Assembly (NCBI RefSeq): GCF_036850765.1
Contig: NC_089493.1
Coordinates: 127,354,239-127,418,238 of the forward strand
Reading direction: 5' to 3'
Length of the DNA: 64,000 nt
Source of the DNA: Saccopteryx bilineata
Taxonomy: Eukaryota > Chordata > Mammalia > Chiroptera > Emballonuridae
Part shown: positions 23,979 to 34,964 of the stretch, in pieces
Numbering within the stretch: the stretch's first letter is position 1
How the letters are laid out: each line of letters opens with the position of its first letter
The notes under the pieces: model-generated
The model's input: the letters and a program-made list of their open reading frames with translations, nothing else
Told to the model about the DNA's origin: nothing
Database searches by the model: none
Position numbers and translations under genes: made by a program

Positions 23979-24555
23979 CTAGGAGAAAAATAAAAATTGG
24001 TTAATATAAAGTAGACAAATATTTTTCAGAGAAGATGAAAAAATATAAAGGCAGCTACCCAGATTGTTTTAGTATATTCACAATTATTGTGTAATGGATG
24101 AACAGTGTCATAATGCTGTTATATGCATAAATTCATAAATCTTTTGTTCACTTGTTTATAATAAAGCAAAATAATGTCAGAAGCTGAAAACATCACACAC
24201 AAGAACTTCCCATGATACAGACTTTACTTTCTTCCCAGGGTGATATAACACACTAGACATTCTTTCAGATACTATACTTTGGCCAGACTACTATTTTAAG
24301 AAAAGCTCAAAGATATACTATACATATTCATGCTATTGCCACATTCTGGAACCAATTTAATGATTATTTATTGATTTAGTAAGTAAGTATTGTTCAAATA
24401 TAGAAATAAGTGACTCATTACCTGTTCTCAAGGGGCTTACAAACTAGTGAAGGAAATAAGTAGCAGCTCCCATACTGAGTTGACTGGGTTTAGTATAGAG
24501 CAATCACCTGGATATTAAACATTTACCAGGAGAGCACATAAGATTCAATCCAAGC
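23979..24555. other. 3' end of the large MYO9A intron
   Basis: Unique AT-rich sequence. 'ctgttctcaaggggcttaca' (24422-24441) is a possible MIR/L2 trace. Confidence 0.45.
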
Positions 24556-24985
24556 CTGACCTGTGGTGGCACAGGGGATAGAGCATCAACCTGAAATGAG
24601 GTCGCCAGTTTGAAGCCCTGAGCTAGCCCAGTCAAGGCGCATAACAGAAGTCATCAATGAAAAACTAATATGTGCCTGGCCTCTGGTGGCGCAGTGGATA
24701 AACCTTCGACCTGCAATGCCAAGGTTGCGGGTTTGAAACCCTGGGCTTCCCTGGTCAAGGTACATACAACAAGCAAGCAATAAACAACTAACATGAAGCA
24801 ACTATGAGTTGATACTTCCCATTCCATGCTCCCCTTTCTCTCCTGTCTCTGTAAAAACAATAAATAAAGTATTTAAAGAAAAAAAAGAAAAAAAGAAAAA
24901 CTAATATGAAGCAACTGTAACCGCTCACTCTCTCTCTACTCTCTCCCTCTCCCTCTAAAATCAATATATCTTAACAAAAAAGATC
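24556..24985 (+). mobile_element. SINE-C interrupted by a second SINE-C
   Basis: The outer copy starts 'gcctgacctgtggtggcaca'. Its 3' part resumes at about 24909 with a CT-rich tract and A-rich end. Confidence 0.82.
24674..24894 (+). mobile_element. SINE-C nested in SINE-C
   Basis: Flanked by GAAAAACTAATATG on both sides (left near 24659-24672; right about 24895-24908). Confidence 0.85.
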
Positions 24986-25031
24986 CAATCAAAGAAGGAG
25001 AAAGGATGTAAGAAAGAATTCCTACACACTG

Positions 25032-25222
25032 CAGAGGTCCCCAAACTTTTTACACAAGGGGTCAGTTCACTGTCCCTCAGATGGTTGGAGGGCCGCCACA
25101 TACAGTGCTCCTCTCACTGACCACCAATGAAAGAGGTGCCCCTTCTGGAAGTGTGGAGGGGGCCGGATAAACGGCCTCAGGGGGCCACATGTGGCCCGCA
25201 CGCCGTAGTTTGGGGATGCCTG
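25032..25222 (-). mobile_element. Non-autonomous hAT, same family as 60543-60718
   Basis: Ends 'cagaggtccccaaactt' and 'agtttggggatgcctg' are inverted repeats with CAG...CTG termini. The interior (for example 'gctcctctcactgaccacca') is the reverse complement of the copy at 60543. The flanking 8-mers do not match well, so the TSD has decayed. Confidence 0.8.
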
Positions 25223-25505
25223 CTACACAGAGTAAATACATAGCACACAGTAAATGTTATTTAAATCTATCCATCAAGAGAATAAATGATTCTGAAATCT
25301 GAAAGAGTGCCCCGAATAAGACAAGAAGAACTGTCTTTATGTAAAGGCATAAAAAAGGGCACCTATCAACTTTAGGAAAGATCATTAACATAGCTAGAGA
25401 ATAAGACAGGCACAAGTACTGGATCAAGAAGATCCATTATACCATGTACCAAAAGGATAAAACTTATCCTGAAAGTCATGATAGACTTGATTAAACATGA
25501 ACTGT

Positions 25506-25883
25506 AGCCTGACCAGGCGATAGCATAGTGGATAGAGCATTAGACTGGGATGTGGAGGACCCAGGTTGGAAACCCCAAGGTCACCAGCTTGAGTGCGGGG
25601 TCGCTGGCTTGAGCTTGGGATCATAGACATGACCTCATGGTCACTGGCTTGAGCACAAAGGTCGCTGGCTTAACGCCCAAGATAGCTGGCTTGCACCTAA
25701 GGTCGCTGGCTTGAGCAAGGGGTCACTTGCTCTGCTGTAGCCATCTGGGTCAAGGCACATATGAGAAGGTAATCAATGAACAACTAAGGAGCCACAGCAA
25801 AGAATTGATGCTTCTCATCTATCTCCCTTCCTGTCTGTCTGTCCCTATCTGTCCCTCTCTCTGTCACTAAATAAATAAACAAA
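25506..25883 (+). mobile_element. SINE-B
   Basis: Flanked by 'acatgaactgta' on both sides (left ends 25505; right 25884-25895). It has extra 'gtcgctggcttgag' units in the body. Confidence 0.9.
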
Positions 25884-25895
25884 CATGAACTGTAT

Positions 25896-26399
25896 TTCTG
25901 ATGCTATTCTCTTTATACAGTATGCACCCACCAATTCTTCACTACCTCTTACCCAAACTGGAGCAATTGGTTAAACTCAAACAAGAAAAGGGGTTTCTAT
26001 AAATTTAAGTGTTTTTGACTACTAAATCCAAATTACTTATCACAAACCTCTTTAGGGTTAAAATCTGACTCTTGAGCTCTTATTTCCCTTGTTCCCTCCC
26101 ACTGCATGCTCTGTTATTTCAATCACTCCCAAATACAGTCTATTCCCTCAAACATGATATTCACTCTTAAATAAATTGTTCGCTGTCTTCCTTCCACTTC
26201 CAATTCTGTTCCCTCTGTCCAGAAGATTCCACTCATTCATTAAAATGAAGCTCAAATGTGTCTTCTTAGCAAATTCATTATCACTACTACTAGCAGTAGT
26301 TAAAATTAATCACTTCTTCTGAATTACCATTATCACCTCTAGTCTAAATGATGGAAACAGGCTCTTACAGGTGTAAAATGGGGAGAAGAAACTTACATA
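25896..26399. other. Intron, no recognised feature
   Basis: Unique sequence; no exon or young repeat. Confidence 0.45.
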
Positions 26400-26998
26400 A
26401 ACTAATGTGTTAAATTCTTCTACCCACTCTGCATGACAAATATGACTGCCTCTATTTTACAAGTGAAGAAACTGATACTCAAAGATATTAAGACGATGTA
26501 GCTAGTATACAACAGAACCGTGATTTATTTTATTTTATTTTTGTATTTTTCTGAAGCTGGAAACGGGGAGAGACAGTCAGACAGACTCCCGCATGCGCCT
26601 GACCGGGATCCACCCAGCACGCCCACCAGGGGCGAGGCTCTGCCCACCAGGGGGCAAGGCTCTGCCCCTCCAGGGCGTCTCTCTGCCGGGACCAGAGCCA
26701 CTCTAGCGCCTGGGGCAGAGGCCAAGGAGCCATCCCCAGCGCCCGGGCCATCTTTGCTCCAGTGGAGCCTCGCTGCGGGAGGGGAAGAGAGAGACAGAGA
26801 GAAAGGAGGGGGTGGGGGTGGAGAAGCAAATGGGCGCTTCTCCTATGTGCCCTGGCCGGGAATCGAACCCAGGTCCCCCGCACGCCAGGCCAACGCTCTA
26901 CCACTGAGCCAACCAGCCAGGGCAACAGAACCGCGATTTAAACCCAGGTCAGTTCTCACTATAAAGGCTCTGTCTTTCAACTACACTAACATAATCCT
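26400..26998 (+). repeat. MIR split by a SINE-A
   Basis: MIR-like sequence ('tattttacaagtgaagaaac' and 'aaacccaggtcagttctcac') reads continuously once the insertion at 26527-26921 is skipped. Confidence 0.7.
26527..26921 (-). mobile_element. SINE-A nested in MIR, minus strand
   Basis: Young, CpG-rich, full-length. TSD AACAGAACCGYGATTT with one mismatch (left about 26511-26526; right about 26922-26937). The 180- and 131-codon open frames here are SINE-encoded and not genes. Confidence 0.94.
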
Positions 26999-27176
26999 GG
27001 ACAGCGTTCTTTCCATCCTTTTAATTCATAATTATACTGCTACGAGAGTTATCTACCTTTAAAATAAGATTAAATCATGTTATTCCTCTATTTTCACTTG
27101 TTTCTTATACTATATATAGGGGTGAATTAATATTATGCTCATCTGGGATTGTTTTTAAAATACATCAGCACAGAGT

Positions 27177-27518
27177 CTGACCAGGCAGTGGCGCAGTGGA
27201 TAGAACGTCGGACTGGGATGCGGAGGACCTAGGTTCGAGACCCCGAGGTCGCCAGCTTGAGCACAGGCTCATCTGGTTTGAGCAAAAGCTCACCAGCTTG
27301 AACCCAAGGTCGCTGGCTCGAGCAAGGGGTTACTCAGTCTGCTGAAGGTCCACAGTCAAGGCACATATGAGAAAGCAATCAATGAACAACTAAGGTGTTG
27401 CAATGCACAACGAAAAACTAATGATAGATACTTCTCATCTGTCAGTCCCTGTCTATCCCTCTCTCTAACTCTCTCTCTGTCTCTGTAAAAAAATAAAAAT
27501 AAATAAAATAAAAAATAA
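27177..27518 (+). mobile_element. SINE-B
   Basis: TSD 'aaaatacatcagcacag' on both sides (left ends 27176; right about 27517-27533). Confidence 0.92.
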
Positions 27519-27546
27519 AATACATCAGCACAGAAAAAAAAAGAAT

Positions 27547-28165
27547 GGCCTGACCAGGTGGTGGTGCAGTGGACAGAGCATTGGACTGGGATGTGGAGGA
27601 CCCAGGTTTGAGACCCCGAGGTCGCCAGCTTGAGCATGATAGATACATGAATTACAACTGCCCTTTTGCTGTTCTGCTTGGCTGCCTGACCCCACCCTTA
27701 ATTACCAGACAATCACCCCTGGAACAAAGGAATTCCAGGAAGCTGGTCAATCACCCCAAAGAGGAGTATTCCAGAAAGCCGAACATACCAGCACACCCTT
27801 GCTCAAGGCTATCCCCAACCCTATCAAGTTTTACCTCTGTCTGTTTGGGGGGCCCTTCTTCCCGGAGAATTGCCCCAGCAGGTCTTTCTCCTATAAAGCC
27901 TGCACATCTGATGTTCGAGTGCCGTCTCATTCTTACAGAGCGCAGCCTCAACTGGTTTGAGCAAGGATCACCAGCCTGAGCCCAAGGTCGCTGGCTCAAG
28001 CAAGGGGTCACTCTGTCTGCTGTAGCCCCTCGGTCAAGGCACATATGAGAAATCAATCAATAAACAACTAAGGAACCGCAACGAAGAATTAATGTTTCTC
28101 ATCTCTCTTTCTTCTTGTCTGTCTGTCCCTATCTGTCCTTCTCTCTGACTCTTTCTCTGCCATTA
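27547..28165 (+). mobile_element. SINE-B split by a solo LTR
   Basis: The SINE head (27547-27636) and body (27943-28165) are continuous when the LTR is skipped. Flanks share 'aaaaaagaatg'. Confidence 0.9.
27637..27937 (+). mobile_element. Solo LTR related to the provirus LTR
   Basis: A 301-bp unit starting TGATAGATACATGAATT and ending TTACA, with the 5-bp repeat GAGCR at 27632-27636 and 27938-27942. The start and the 'ggaattccaggaagctggtc' region align with the 370-bp LTRs at 29944 and 34965, so it is a related but distinct LTR subfamily. A 'tataaagcctgc' poly-A-signal-like motif precedes the end. A solo LTR forms by recombination between the two LTRs of a provirus. Confidence 0.85.
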
Positions 28166-28170
28166 AAAAA

Positions 28171-29389
28171 AAGAAAAAGAATGAAGGAAACATGGCAAAA
28201 TTTGGTAATTGTAGAATCTAAGTGGGAGCTCCTTTACTCTTTTGTATGTTTATTTTTTATAAAAAAAAAAAATTTTAATCTGCTTCCCAGTGTCAGAGGA
28301 TAAATTACAGAGTTTTTTCACAGTCTGAAACCAGCTGACCATTATGCCCATAATTGGTAGCCATTGATTACTTCAAGCACACCAAGCTCTTGTCAGGATT
28401 CCATTCATTTGCTAATGTGAGTTCCTCAATGGGTAATGTGATTGCCAAGTTTTTTGCTTGGCAAATTATTAAGATCCAAAATAAAAATCATCTTTTCTTC
28501 TGAACTCCTCCAGACACATACAATCATTGTATTTATCTCATTTTCTGTAATCACTTTCATGAATATCTATCTTCCCAAAGAAACTATACGGACTTTAATG
28601 GCAGAGAACATGTCTACATGTTTTTACATTCTCAAATTTAGCATAGTGTCTGGCACTCAAAATGAACTCTATAAATATTTGCTTAATGAATGATAGGGTG
28701 AAAGATAAAAATGAGCAGTATTTATCTGTTGACTCAATGTTAAAGTTTAAAATGTTCAATCTGTATTTGTTGACTTACTACTCAAGATAAAGATATTTTG
28801 CTCGTTATTGATGTAAGAGAAAGTTTAACCTTCTTAGGTAGTCATTTAACATAGACAAACCTGAATTTCATGCATAAAGTGGGAAAATAAATATCTGCCA
28901 CTCTTAAATCTGCCATTCTTAAATTAAAAATGTGTCTTAAGAATCAATGACTATACATAATGGTACTTTGTATGTTATACAGCAACATATACAACTTTAC
29001 CTATTAATAACCTCTCATGCAGCATAATCATAAATAGAGAGAGCAGCCCAACTTGACTAGAGCCTGCTTTTGTGAGTAAAAATGCCATCTATACCTTTGG
29101 AAACTAACATTCCTCAAATTAGGAAAGAAATGAGGAATGAAACTTGTTACTGAAGAAGGACTTATCCTTGTTTTTGTTTTCTTGGGGGTGAGGGCAAAAG
29201 AATAAGATAGAGTTGGTCAAAAATTTTAAATCTAAATGCAGAAGCATTTGAGATCTTGCCCCTCAGTATATGTTGTTAAGTCTGGCTCAAATAAACCCAT
29301 ATAAATACATACACACATGCATGCATACATACATACAATCAAAAGTAAAATGATAACACTTAAGCATAATTTAAATAGCATAAAAAATA
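28171..29389. other. Intron with an L2 remnant
   Basis: 28560-28695 ('gtgtctggcactcaaaatga' then 'aaatatttgcttaatgaatg') matches an L2 3' end, plus strand. The rest is unique. A short CATA/TACA repeat lies near 29300-29335. Confidence 0.55.
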
Positions 29390-29664
29390 GAGATCAATCT
29401 CATTTAATATAGATGCAAAAATCATAAATAAAAACTAGTAAACAGACCACGACAATGTAAATACATATTGTGTATAAATGTCTGTATATATGTATAAGTA
29501 TGTATGTACGTGTGTGTTTCTTTGTAATGACCAAATGGGATTCTATTCCCAGGAATACAAAATGAATCAATATTAGGAGAGTAAGGATAATATTAATAGA
29601 CCTCAAAATAAAGATCATATCATGTTAAACTCCATATATGTCAAAAAGGCCTTTGACAGTAGTA

Positions 29665-29909
29665 AGACAGATTCCCGCATGTGCCCTGACCGGGATCCAC
29701 CCAGCAACCCCCATCTGGGGCCAGTGCTCAAACCCATTGAGCTACTGGTTGCAGAAGGGAAAGAGGGAGAGAAGGGTAAGACAGAGGGGAGGGAAGGGGA
29801 GGGGGAAAGAAGCACATGGTCACTCCTCTTGTGTGTCCTAACAGAGAATCGAACCCAGGAAGTCCATACACAGGCCAATGCTCTATCCACTGAGTAACCA
29901 GCCAGGGCC
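29665..29909 (-). mobile_element. Older SINE-A-related copy, minus strand
   Basis: Ends 'aaccagccagggcct'. The body carries 'gggatccacccagcaacccc', as in other reversed SINE-A copies, with a large GA-rich block. Confidence 0.78.
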
Positions 29910-29943
29910 TCAAATTTTTTTAAATCAAAGCTTAACTCATTAA

Positions 29944-30313
29944 TGATAGATACGTGAATTCCAAGCTGCCCTCTTGGTGTTCCGCTTATCTGTCAGACCT
30001 CACCCTTACTGGACTATTGACCCTGAGACAGAGGAATTCCAAAAAGTTGACAACCCGCCCCAAGGAGGGGCTCCGGACATACCAGGACTTTTGGTTCAAC
30101 ACCCACATGCTCGAAGCCCCCCAAGGAGGAGCATTCTGGACATACCAGGACTTTTGCCTCAGTATCCCCTCCGGCTCTCCCAAACACTACATAACTGGCC
30201 TCTAGTCTGTAACCGGTGCTCTTCTCCCCCAGGAGAAGTGCCCGGCAGGGTTCCTTTCTTCCTTTCAATAAAGCCTGTTACTCTGGTCTTTCGGACTCCC
30301 ATGGATTCCAACA
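29944..30313 (+). repeat. 5' LTR
   Basis: Starts TGATAGATACGTG and ends TTCCAACA, with AATAAA at 30267-30272. 'cactacataactgg' (about 30184) is the likely TATA region; the 3' LTR has 'tatataact' at the same place. Open frames across it are incidental. Confidence 0.92.
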
Positions 30314-30315
30314 TT

Positions 30316-30333
30316 TGGTGCTGAAACCCGGGA
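30316..30333 (+). promoter_or_regulatory. Retroviral primer binding site, tRNA-Phe type
   Basis: TGGTGCTGAAACCCGGGA, two bases after the LTR. It is complementary to the 3' end of mammalian tRNA-Phe with one mismatch (17 of 18). This primer choice is typical of the ERV-F group of class I elements. Confidence 0.88.
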
Positions 30334-30396
30334 CAGGGTACTAACTGCCTGGACGATCCCTCTTTGCCGTTCAAACTTACAACCAGGGAAGCAATG

Positions 30397-31094
30397 GGCA
30401 GCGGCAGCTCGTCCCGGGCTTACTCCCTGATTCTGTTTGGACGTGAAATTGTGGGTTGATTGGCCGGCAGTCTAACCCTGTCCTGAACCCCTGCTGGACC
30501 AGAAGGTAAGGAGTTTCTCCCTTCCCCTTCCCCGGTTGGCCTCTAAATTTCTCTCTAAAAATACCACTTTCTGGTCGGACGGTTTTCTCTGATACGCCTC
30601 ACGTTTTGAGGGGTTTGACTCAGTCTCAGTGGACTGCACGGAAGACTAGGCGCCTAGCCAAACCTCTCCACTCTCTCGGACTTCTCGTCCTCGGAGCTCC
30701 CTGACAGGTGGTGACGACCTCTATCAGGGACGACTCCCCCACACGGAGATTCTCTCCTCTTGAGACAGTGACAAAAGGTGGGGACGCCTCCTCTTGCTCA
30801 CCTGTCTCCACTCTGGGCTCTTCAGGGTCTAAGCCTTCTGACCAGACCCCTCTAGGATGTCTCATAAAAATCCTCGCCAAATTCGGTCTCTCAGACCTCA
30901 AACCAAAGAAATTAATCTTCTTCTGTAACATGGCATGGCCTCAGTACAGACTAGACAATGACTCCCATTGGCCTGAAAACAGGACATTCGATTATAATAT
31001 CCTAAGAGATCTTGACAATTTCTGCCACCGGACGGGGAGGGCATCAGAAGTTCCTTACGTGCAGGCTTTCTTCTCCTTTCTCTCCTGTCCTTAA
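30397..31094 (+). pseudogene. Provirus leader and gag matrix remnant
   Basis: A splice-donor-like CAGAAGGTAAGGAG lies near 30498-30511. From about 30930 the frame reads 'MAWPQYRLDNDSHWPENRTF', followed by a stretch of the type found in gammaretroviral matrix. The frame stops at 31092-31094. An earlier ATG near 30395 opens only a short frame. The capsid part expected next is missing. Confidence 0.72.
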
Positions 31095-31725
31095 TTTCTG
31101 TACTTTCTGTTCCACCTGCAGGCCGGTTTTGGCCAAAGAAACCTCACCTAAAACCTCTGCTCCTAATCTTTCCTTCTCCGTGGACTCCCAAACTCTCTCC
31201 TTCTCCTGCCTGACCCCCGGGGCACCCCTCTCTCGGGACCCCTCTCTAGTCTCTCAGAAAATCTTTTTGCTGGAGTCTCTTCCCTCCAGAAAGCTCTTCC
31301 CTTCACTGAATCCTGTTTTCTCATTTCACCAGTCTCTTTCTCCTCCCCTGCTGGCCAGGGGCCTCTCCCTTCTCCACTGTGTTCTTTGTCCCCTCCCCCC
31401 TCCTTAGAAGCTGTGCCTGTCTCATCTCTGACCTCTCTTCCCTCCTTACAAACTGACAGTTCTGTCTGTCTCCTCTCCGACCCCTCCTCCTTCCTTACAA
31501 ACTGTGACTGTGCCTCTTTCCTCCTTGCCCTCTCCTCTCTCCTCAGAGTTCTAAATCCTTTTGACTCCTCTGACCATGTGGCGCCACACCAATACTTTAA
31601 CCTCCTTCTCTCCTCCTGCAGATTCTGACTTTCCTTCTTTCCATCCAGCTGCTCACACTGTCCATCCGTCTTTCTCTCTTCCTCCCCTCTTTGCTGGCAA
31701 CTCCCTGCCATCTTGAAAAACTTAA
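31095..31725 (+). pseudogene. Provirus serine/proline-rich gag stretch
   Basis: A CT-rich, Ser/Pro-rich sequence in shifting frames follows matrix, as the p12-like region does in gammaretroviral gag. The 182-codon minus-strand open frame here is a shadow of this biased composition. Confidence 0.55.
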
Positions 31726-31869
31726 AAAACAGAATTGTATATTAAGCTATGTGAGTAAGTAATCTGTCTTGTCTCATTGTTTGTCAGAAAATATTCCCAG
31801 TGAATTGAAACAACTAAAGCGCGCTCATTTAAATTTCTTAATTCATAATATGTGAAGTCTTTGTTTAAT

Positions 31870-32603
31870 GTGTAACTGTGTCTGTTTCTAAGGCCTTAAA
31901 GCAGTAATTACCCACCTCATAAACCAGGTTTACTCATCCCCATGGAATCTCCCTGCAATACCCCCATCTTTCCTGTTTGAAAACCTTCAGGAGTTTTTCA
32001 CCTTGTACAAGTCTTACACCTAATCAATGAGGCAGTAATTCCCCTCCATCCAGTGGTCCCTAATCTCTACAAGTTACTGTCACACATTTTCTCAAACACC
32101 ACTCACTTTAGGGTTCTAGACCTCAAGAATGCCTTTTTACCATTCCTCTACACCCTGACTCTTACTTTCTGTTTGCCTTTACCCAGACACTAATGCAGCC
32201 CAGCAATTTACATGGACTATTTTACCCCAGGGGATCAGAAACAGCCCACACCTATTTCGGCAGGCACTAGCTCAAAATTTAGCAGCACGCAATCTCAAAA
32301 CTACTACTCTTTTACAATATATAGATAACCTACTCCTCTGCAGCCCCTCCCTGCCTGCCTCAAGGAGACTCACCACCACCCTTAACTTCCTCGCTATGAA
32401 GTGTTATCCTGTCTTCTCTGCTAAGGCTCAACTTTATTCTCAGTCCCTAGACTATCTAGGCATTACTTTAATCCCCACCACCTGAAGTCTCACCCTAGAT
32501 CAAACTCAGACCCTCCACAGTCTCCAACCACCTACCACCATAGATCAAATCCTTTCTTTCCTCAGTCTAATAGGCTTCTTTAAACACTGAATTCCCAATT
32601 TTA
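31870..32603 (+). pseudogene. Provirus reverse transcriptase remnant
   Basis: RT landmarks are visible in broken frames: 'VLDLKNAF' near 32118, 'LPQGIRNSPHLF' near 32225 and a YXDD-type box that reads YIDN near 32320, so the second catalytic Asp is lost. It ends at a junction near 32603, where sequence jumps back to gag. RNase H and integrase are not recognisable. Confidence 0.75.
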
Positions 32604-33260
32604 CTCTCTTAGTCAAACCCCTCAGTGAGATCTTCTGAGCATGGCTTTTAAGGTCTATAATGACCAAGGAAGTAACAGAAAAGGCAAATAAGGCCCAAAA
32701 GAAGTCAGGAAATACCAACTTTTGGCTCCAGCACCCTAAGGGGTTTCATAGCATTCTATCAAGGCCCTGCTCCAGAGTGGAAAGAAAGGTCATTGAACTG
32801 AAGCCTGCCAGGCTTCCCGGCCCCACCGGTGACACACCTGTGCTGTGGAAAGAGGGACACGAGAAGGTAAGCTGCCCCCTTTCTCCATGGAGGGAGGGTT
32901 CAGTCTCTTCTAGCCCTGCTCCAGCTACCTGTGACCTGACCTTGCCCAGCATGCTGGGAATTGCCACTGAAGGCCCAAGGACATCCTTCACAAGCCTAAG
33001 GTATTTCTTCCAAGTAGCAGATAAACTGATTTCATTTCTTGTAAACACAAGGGCCATCTACTATGCCTTGCCTGAATATTTAAGTTTTATTTATCCCTCA
33101 AAGATCTCTACTGTGGGTATTGACAGTCTGATTTTATTGCTTTATTTAATGTTTAGTATCTCCTTTGTTCCTCTTATCTCAATGCCCCGTGACTATTATA
33201 GGCTGGGACCTGCTGGTAATTCCAGCTAGAAGCAGTGGTCACTAGGACTTAAACTCTAAC
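32604..33260 (+). pseudogene. Provirus gag nucleocapsid and protease remnant, out of order
   Basis: Downstream of RT lies the end of capsid ('MAFKVYNDQ' frame near 32642), a decayed zinc-knuckle region ('KEGHEKVSCP') and a protease-like segment reading 'VNTRAIYYALPEY' near 33037, in which the catalytic Asp-Thr-Gly is lost. The same block occurs at 44990-45925 in an L1-linked insertion. Relative to that copy about 225 bp is deleted near 33205. Gag-pro should precede RT, so the order is rearranged. Confidence 0.75.
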
Positions 33261-33399
33261 TGCAAAGTGTAGAAATGTAACACCCTTTCCCTAAGTACTT
33301 GCAGGTTTTATAGGTCATTCAGCAAACTGTTCAAACACTGTCCAAGAGGCACTTCCAGCATTCACCTAAGGACTGACTTTCACATGGACAAGTCCACAC

Positions 33400-34320
33400 A
33401 CCGTTATCCTGACAACTCACTCCCACTGCACCTCTCAGCCTGCCTCACCAAATCAGGAACTTTCTACTCGTGTGGGACCAACACCTATCTGCGTCTCCAT
33501 ACTAATTAGACAAAAACCTGTACCCTAATCTATCTCACCCTAAATATCAACCTAATCCCACCCCATGAGCCTCTTCCAGTTCCTAATACACTATCCATCA
33601 ATGTAAGGACCAAATGAGCTATACAGGTAATTTCTCTTCTTATTGCTTTAGAAATCTCTACAAAAGTAGATCTAGGGACAGGGGACTAGCCACATTTCCC
33701 TGTCTTATTTATATTTGCTCTCTCTCTCTCTCTCTCTCTGAAGTCCAGTGAATTCGTAAACATGGAATCAGTGGTTTCACACAAACTGGGCGCCTTGACT
33801 ATTACCTTTCATTGCTCCACTCACTCTCCTATTTATTTTTCTAACTTTTAGACCCTGCCTCTTACGTTTGTTCACTAGTTTCTTACAGAACCGCATGCAG
33901 ACCTTCACCAATCAGACCACTGGAAAAATCTACCTAACCCTACACATCAACCCTGAAACCTGCCCTCATGAAACAGAAAAATCTGAAACCCTGTATCAGC
34001 AAACCTCCTATATTCTATCTTTCAACCTCTACAGGTCCCCAAACCCTAAAGCTCTCCCATATCCCTGAAGAACTAGGAGAATGAATAGCATTCACTTCTT
34101 AATGCGTTTCAGTCTTTTTACCCTTCACATAGTAAAAGGACAAGATCACTGGGTCTTCTTGGAGCCTACAAACGGACATGAATCATTTCTTTTAACTCAA
34201 GCTTACTGCTCTCTCCAGGGCTGCCAGGAAAAAATGTCTCTAGCTTTACCATGGAAGAACTTTCACACACATACCCCTATACAACCCTCCTTATCTCTGC
34301 ATTGCTAATGTCCAAATACT
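33400..34320 (+). pseudogene. Provirus env remnants
   Basis: 33450-33690 reads in pieces like the surface/transmembrane boundary ('CGTNTYLRLHTN' near 33478). 33868-34308 carries two short open frames (66 and 75 codons) that look like an N-terminal surface segment. The order again seems reversed. A CT repeat at 33719-33739 separates them. Stops make all of it non-functional. Confidence 0.55.
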
Positions 34321-34964
34321 TGCCTCTTTCTTTATTAAGTTCATACAGGCTGGGATGAGAGAAATCTCTAGGATTACATACAATCAAATGCTCCTACACT
34401 CCTATTCCCCAGTACACCAAGGAGAACTTCATGAGGGAAATATCAAATAGGTAGGGATGACAGCAGGAAGAAGCCGCCCCTCAGCCCAAGAAGTTCCCTC
34501 CTGAATGTTCTCTAAACCCTCTTCCTTTTTAACCACACATATTCAATCCTTCTAAAAAACTTACACCAACAAGTTTCCTGTCTCTTAAAATCTCCATATG
34601 TCCTCTCATTCGAGAGGAACCAGACCAGCATGTCTCATGAGGCTCATCCAGGAGACCATGCATCACCATGTCACTCTGTCCACTTGGCACTAGCAGCAAG
34701 CAACTAACAATTCCCCTGCAAAATTTTTTTACTTCCTCACTCAGGTTTTCAGAGACATCACCTGGTTCAGACCTTACAGCATGGAAATTGATGACCTCCT
34801 TAACTGGATGAGGGACTTGGCTTGGCAAGATTCCCTTCTTGAGTTCTCTCCAGAAGAAGAAATAATTTTCCAATTGTTTATCCTCTTTCTCCTCATCACC
34901 CCTCACCATATAGTATAAAATTAATAACTATTTTTCTTTTATATGTAACCACAGAGTCGAGAAA
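34321..34964 (+). other. Provirus 3' internal region, unassigned
   Basis: Broken sequence between env pieces and the 3' LTR. No clear polypurine tract precedes the LTR; the bases just upstream are 'cgagaaa'. I cannot assign it to a retroviral gene. Confidence 0.5.

Noticed and set aside
26520..27062. 180-codon plus-strand and 131-codon minus-strand open frames
   Set aside because: Both are translations of a young GC-rich SINE-A. Identical peptide stretches appear at every SINE-A copy (14.2, 44.4, 50.3, 51.1, 55.0, 57.3, 61.6 kb).
31163..31711. 182-codon minus-strand open frame rich in Arg/Glu/Lys
   Set aside because: Opposite strand of the CT-rich, Ser/Pro-rich retroviral gag stretch. Low complexity, no domain.
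32660..33229. 189-codon open frame as a possible host gene
   Set aside because: Its content is decayed retroviral nucleocapsid and protease within a provirus bounded by LTRs and a TSD.
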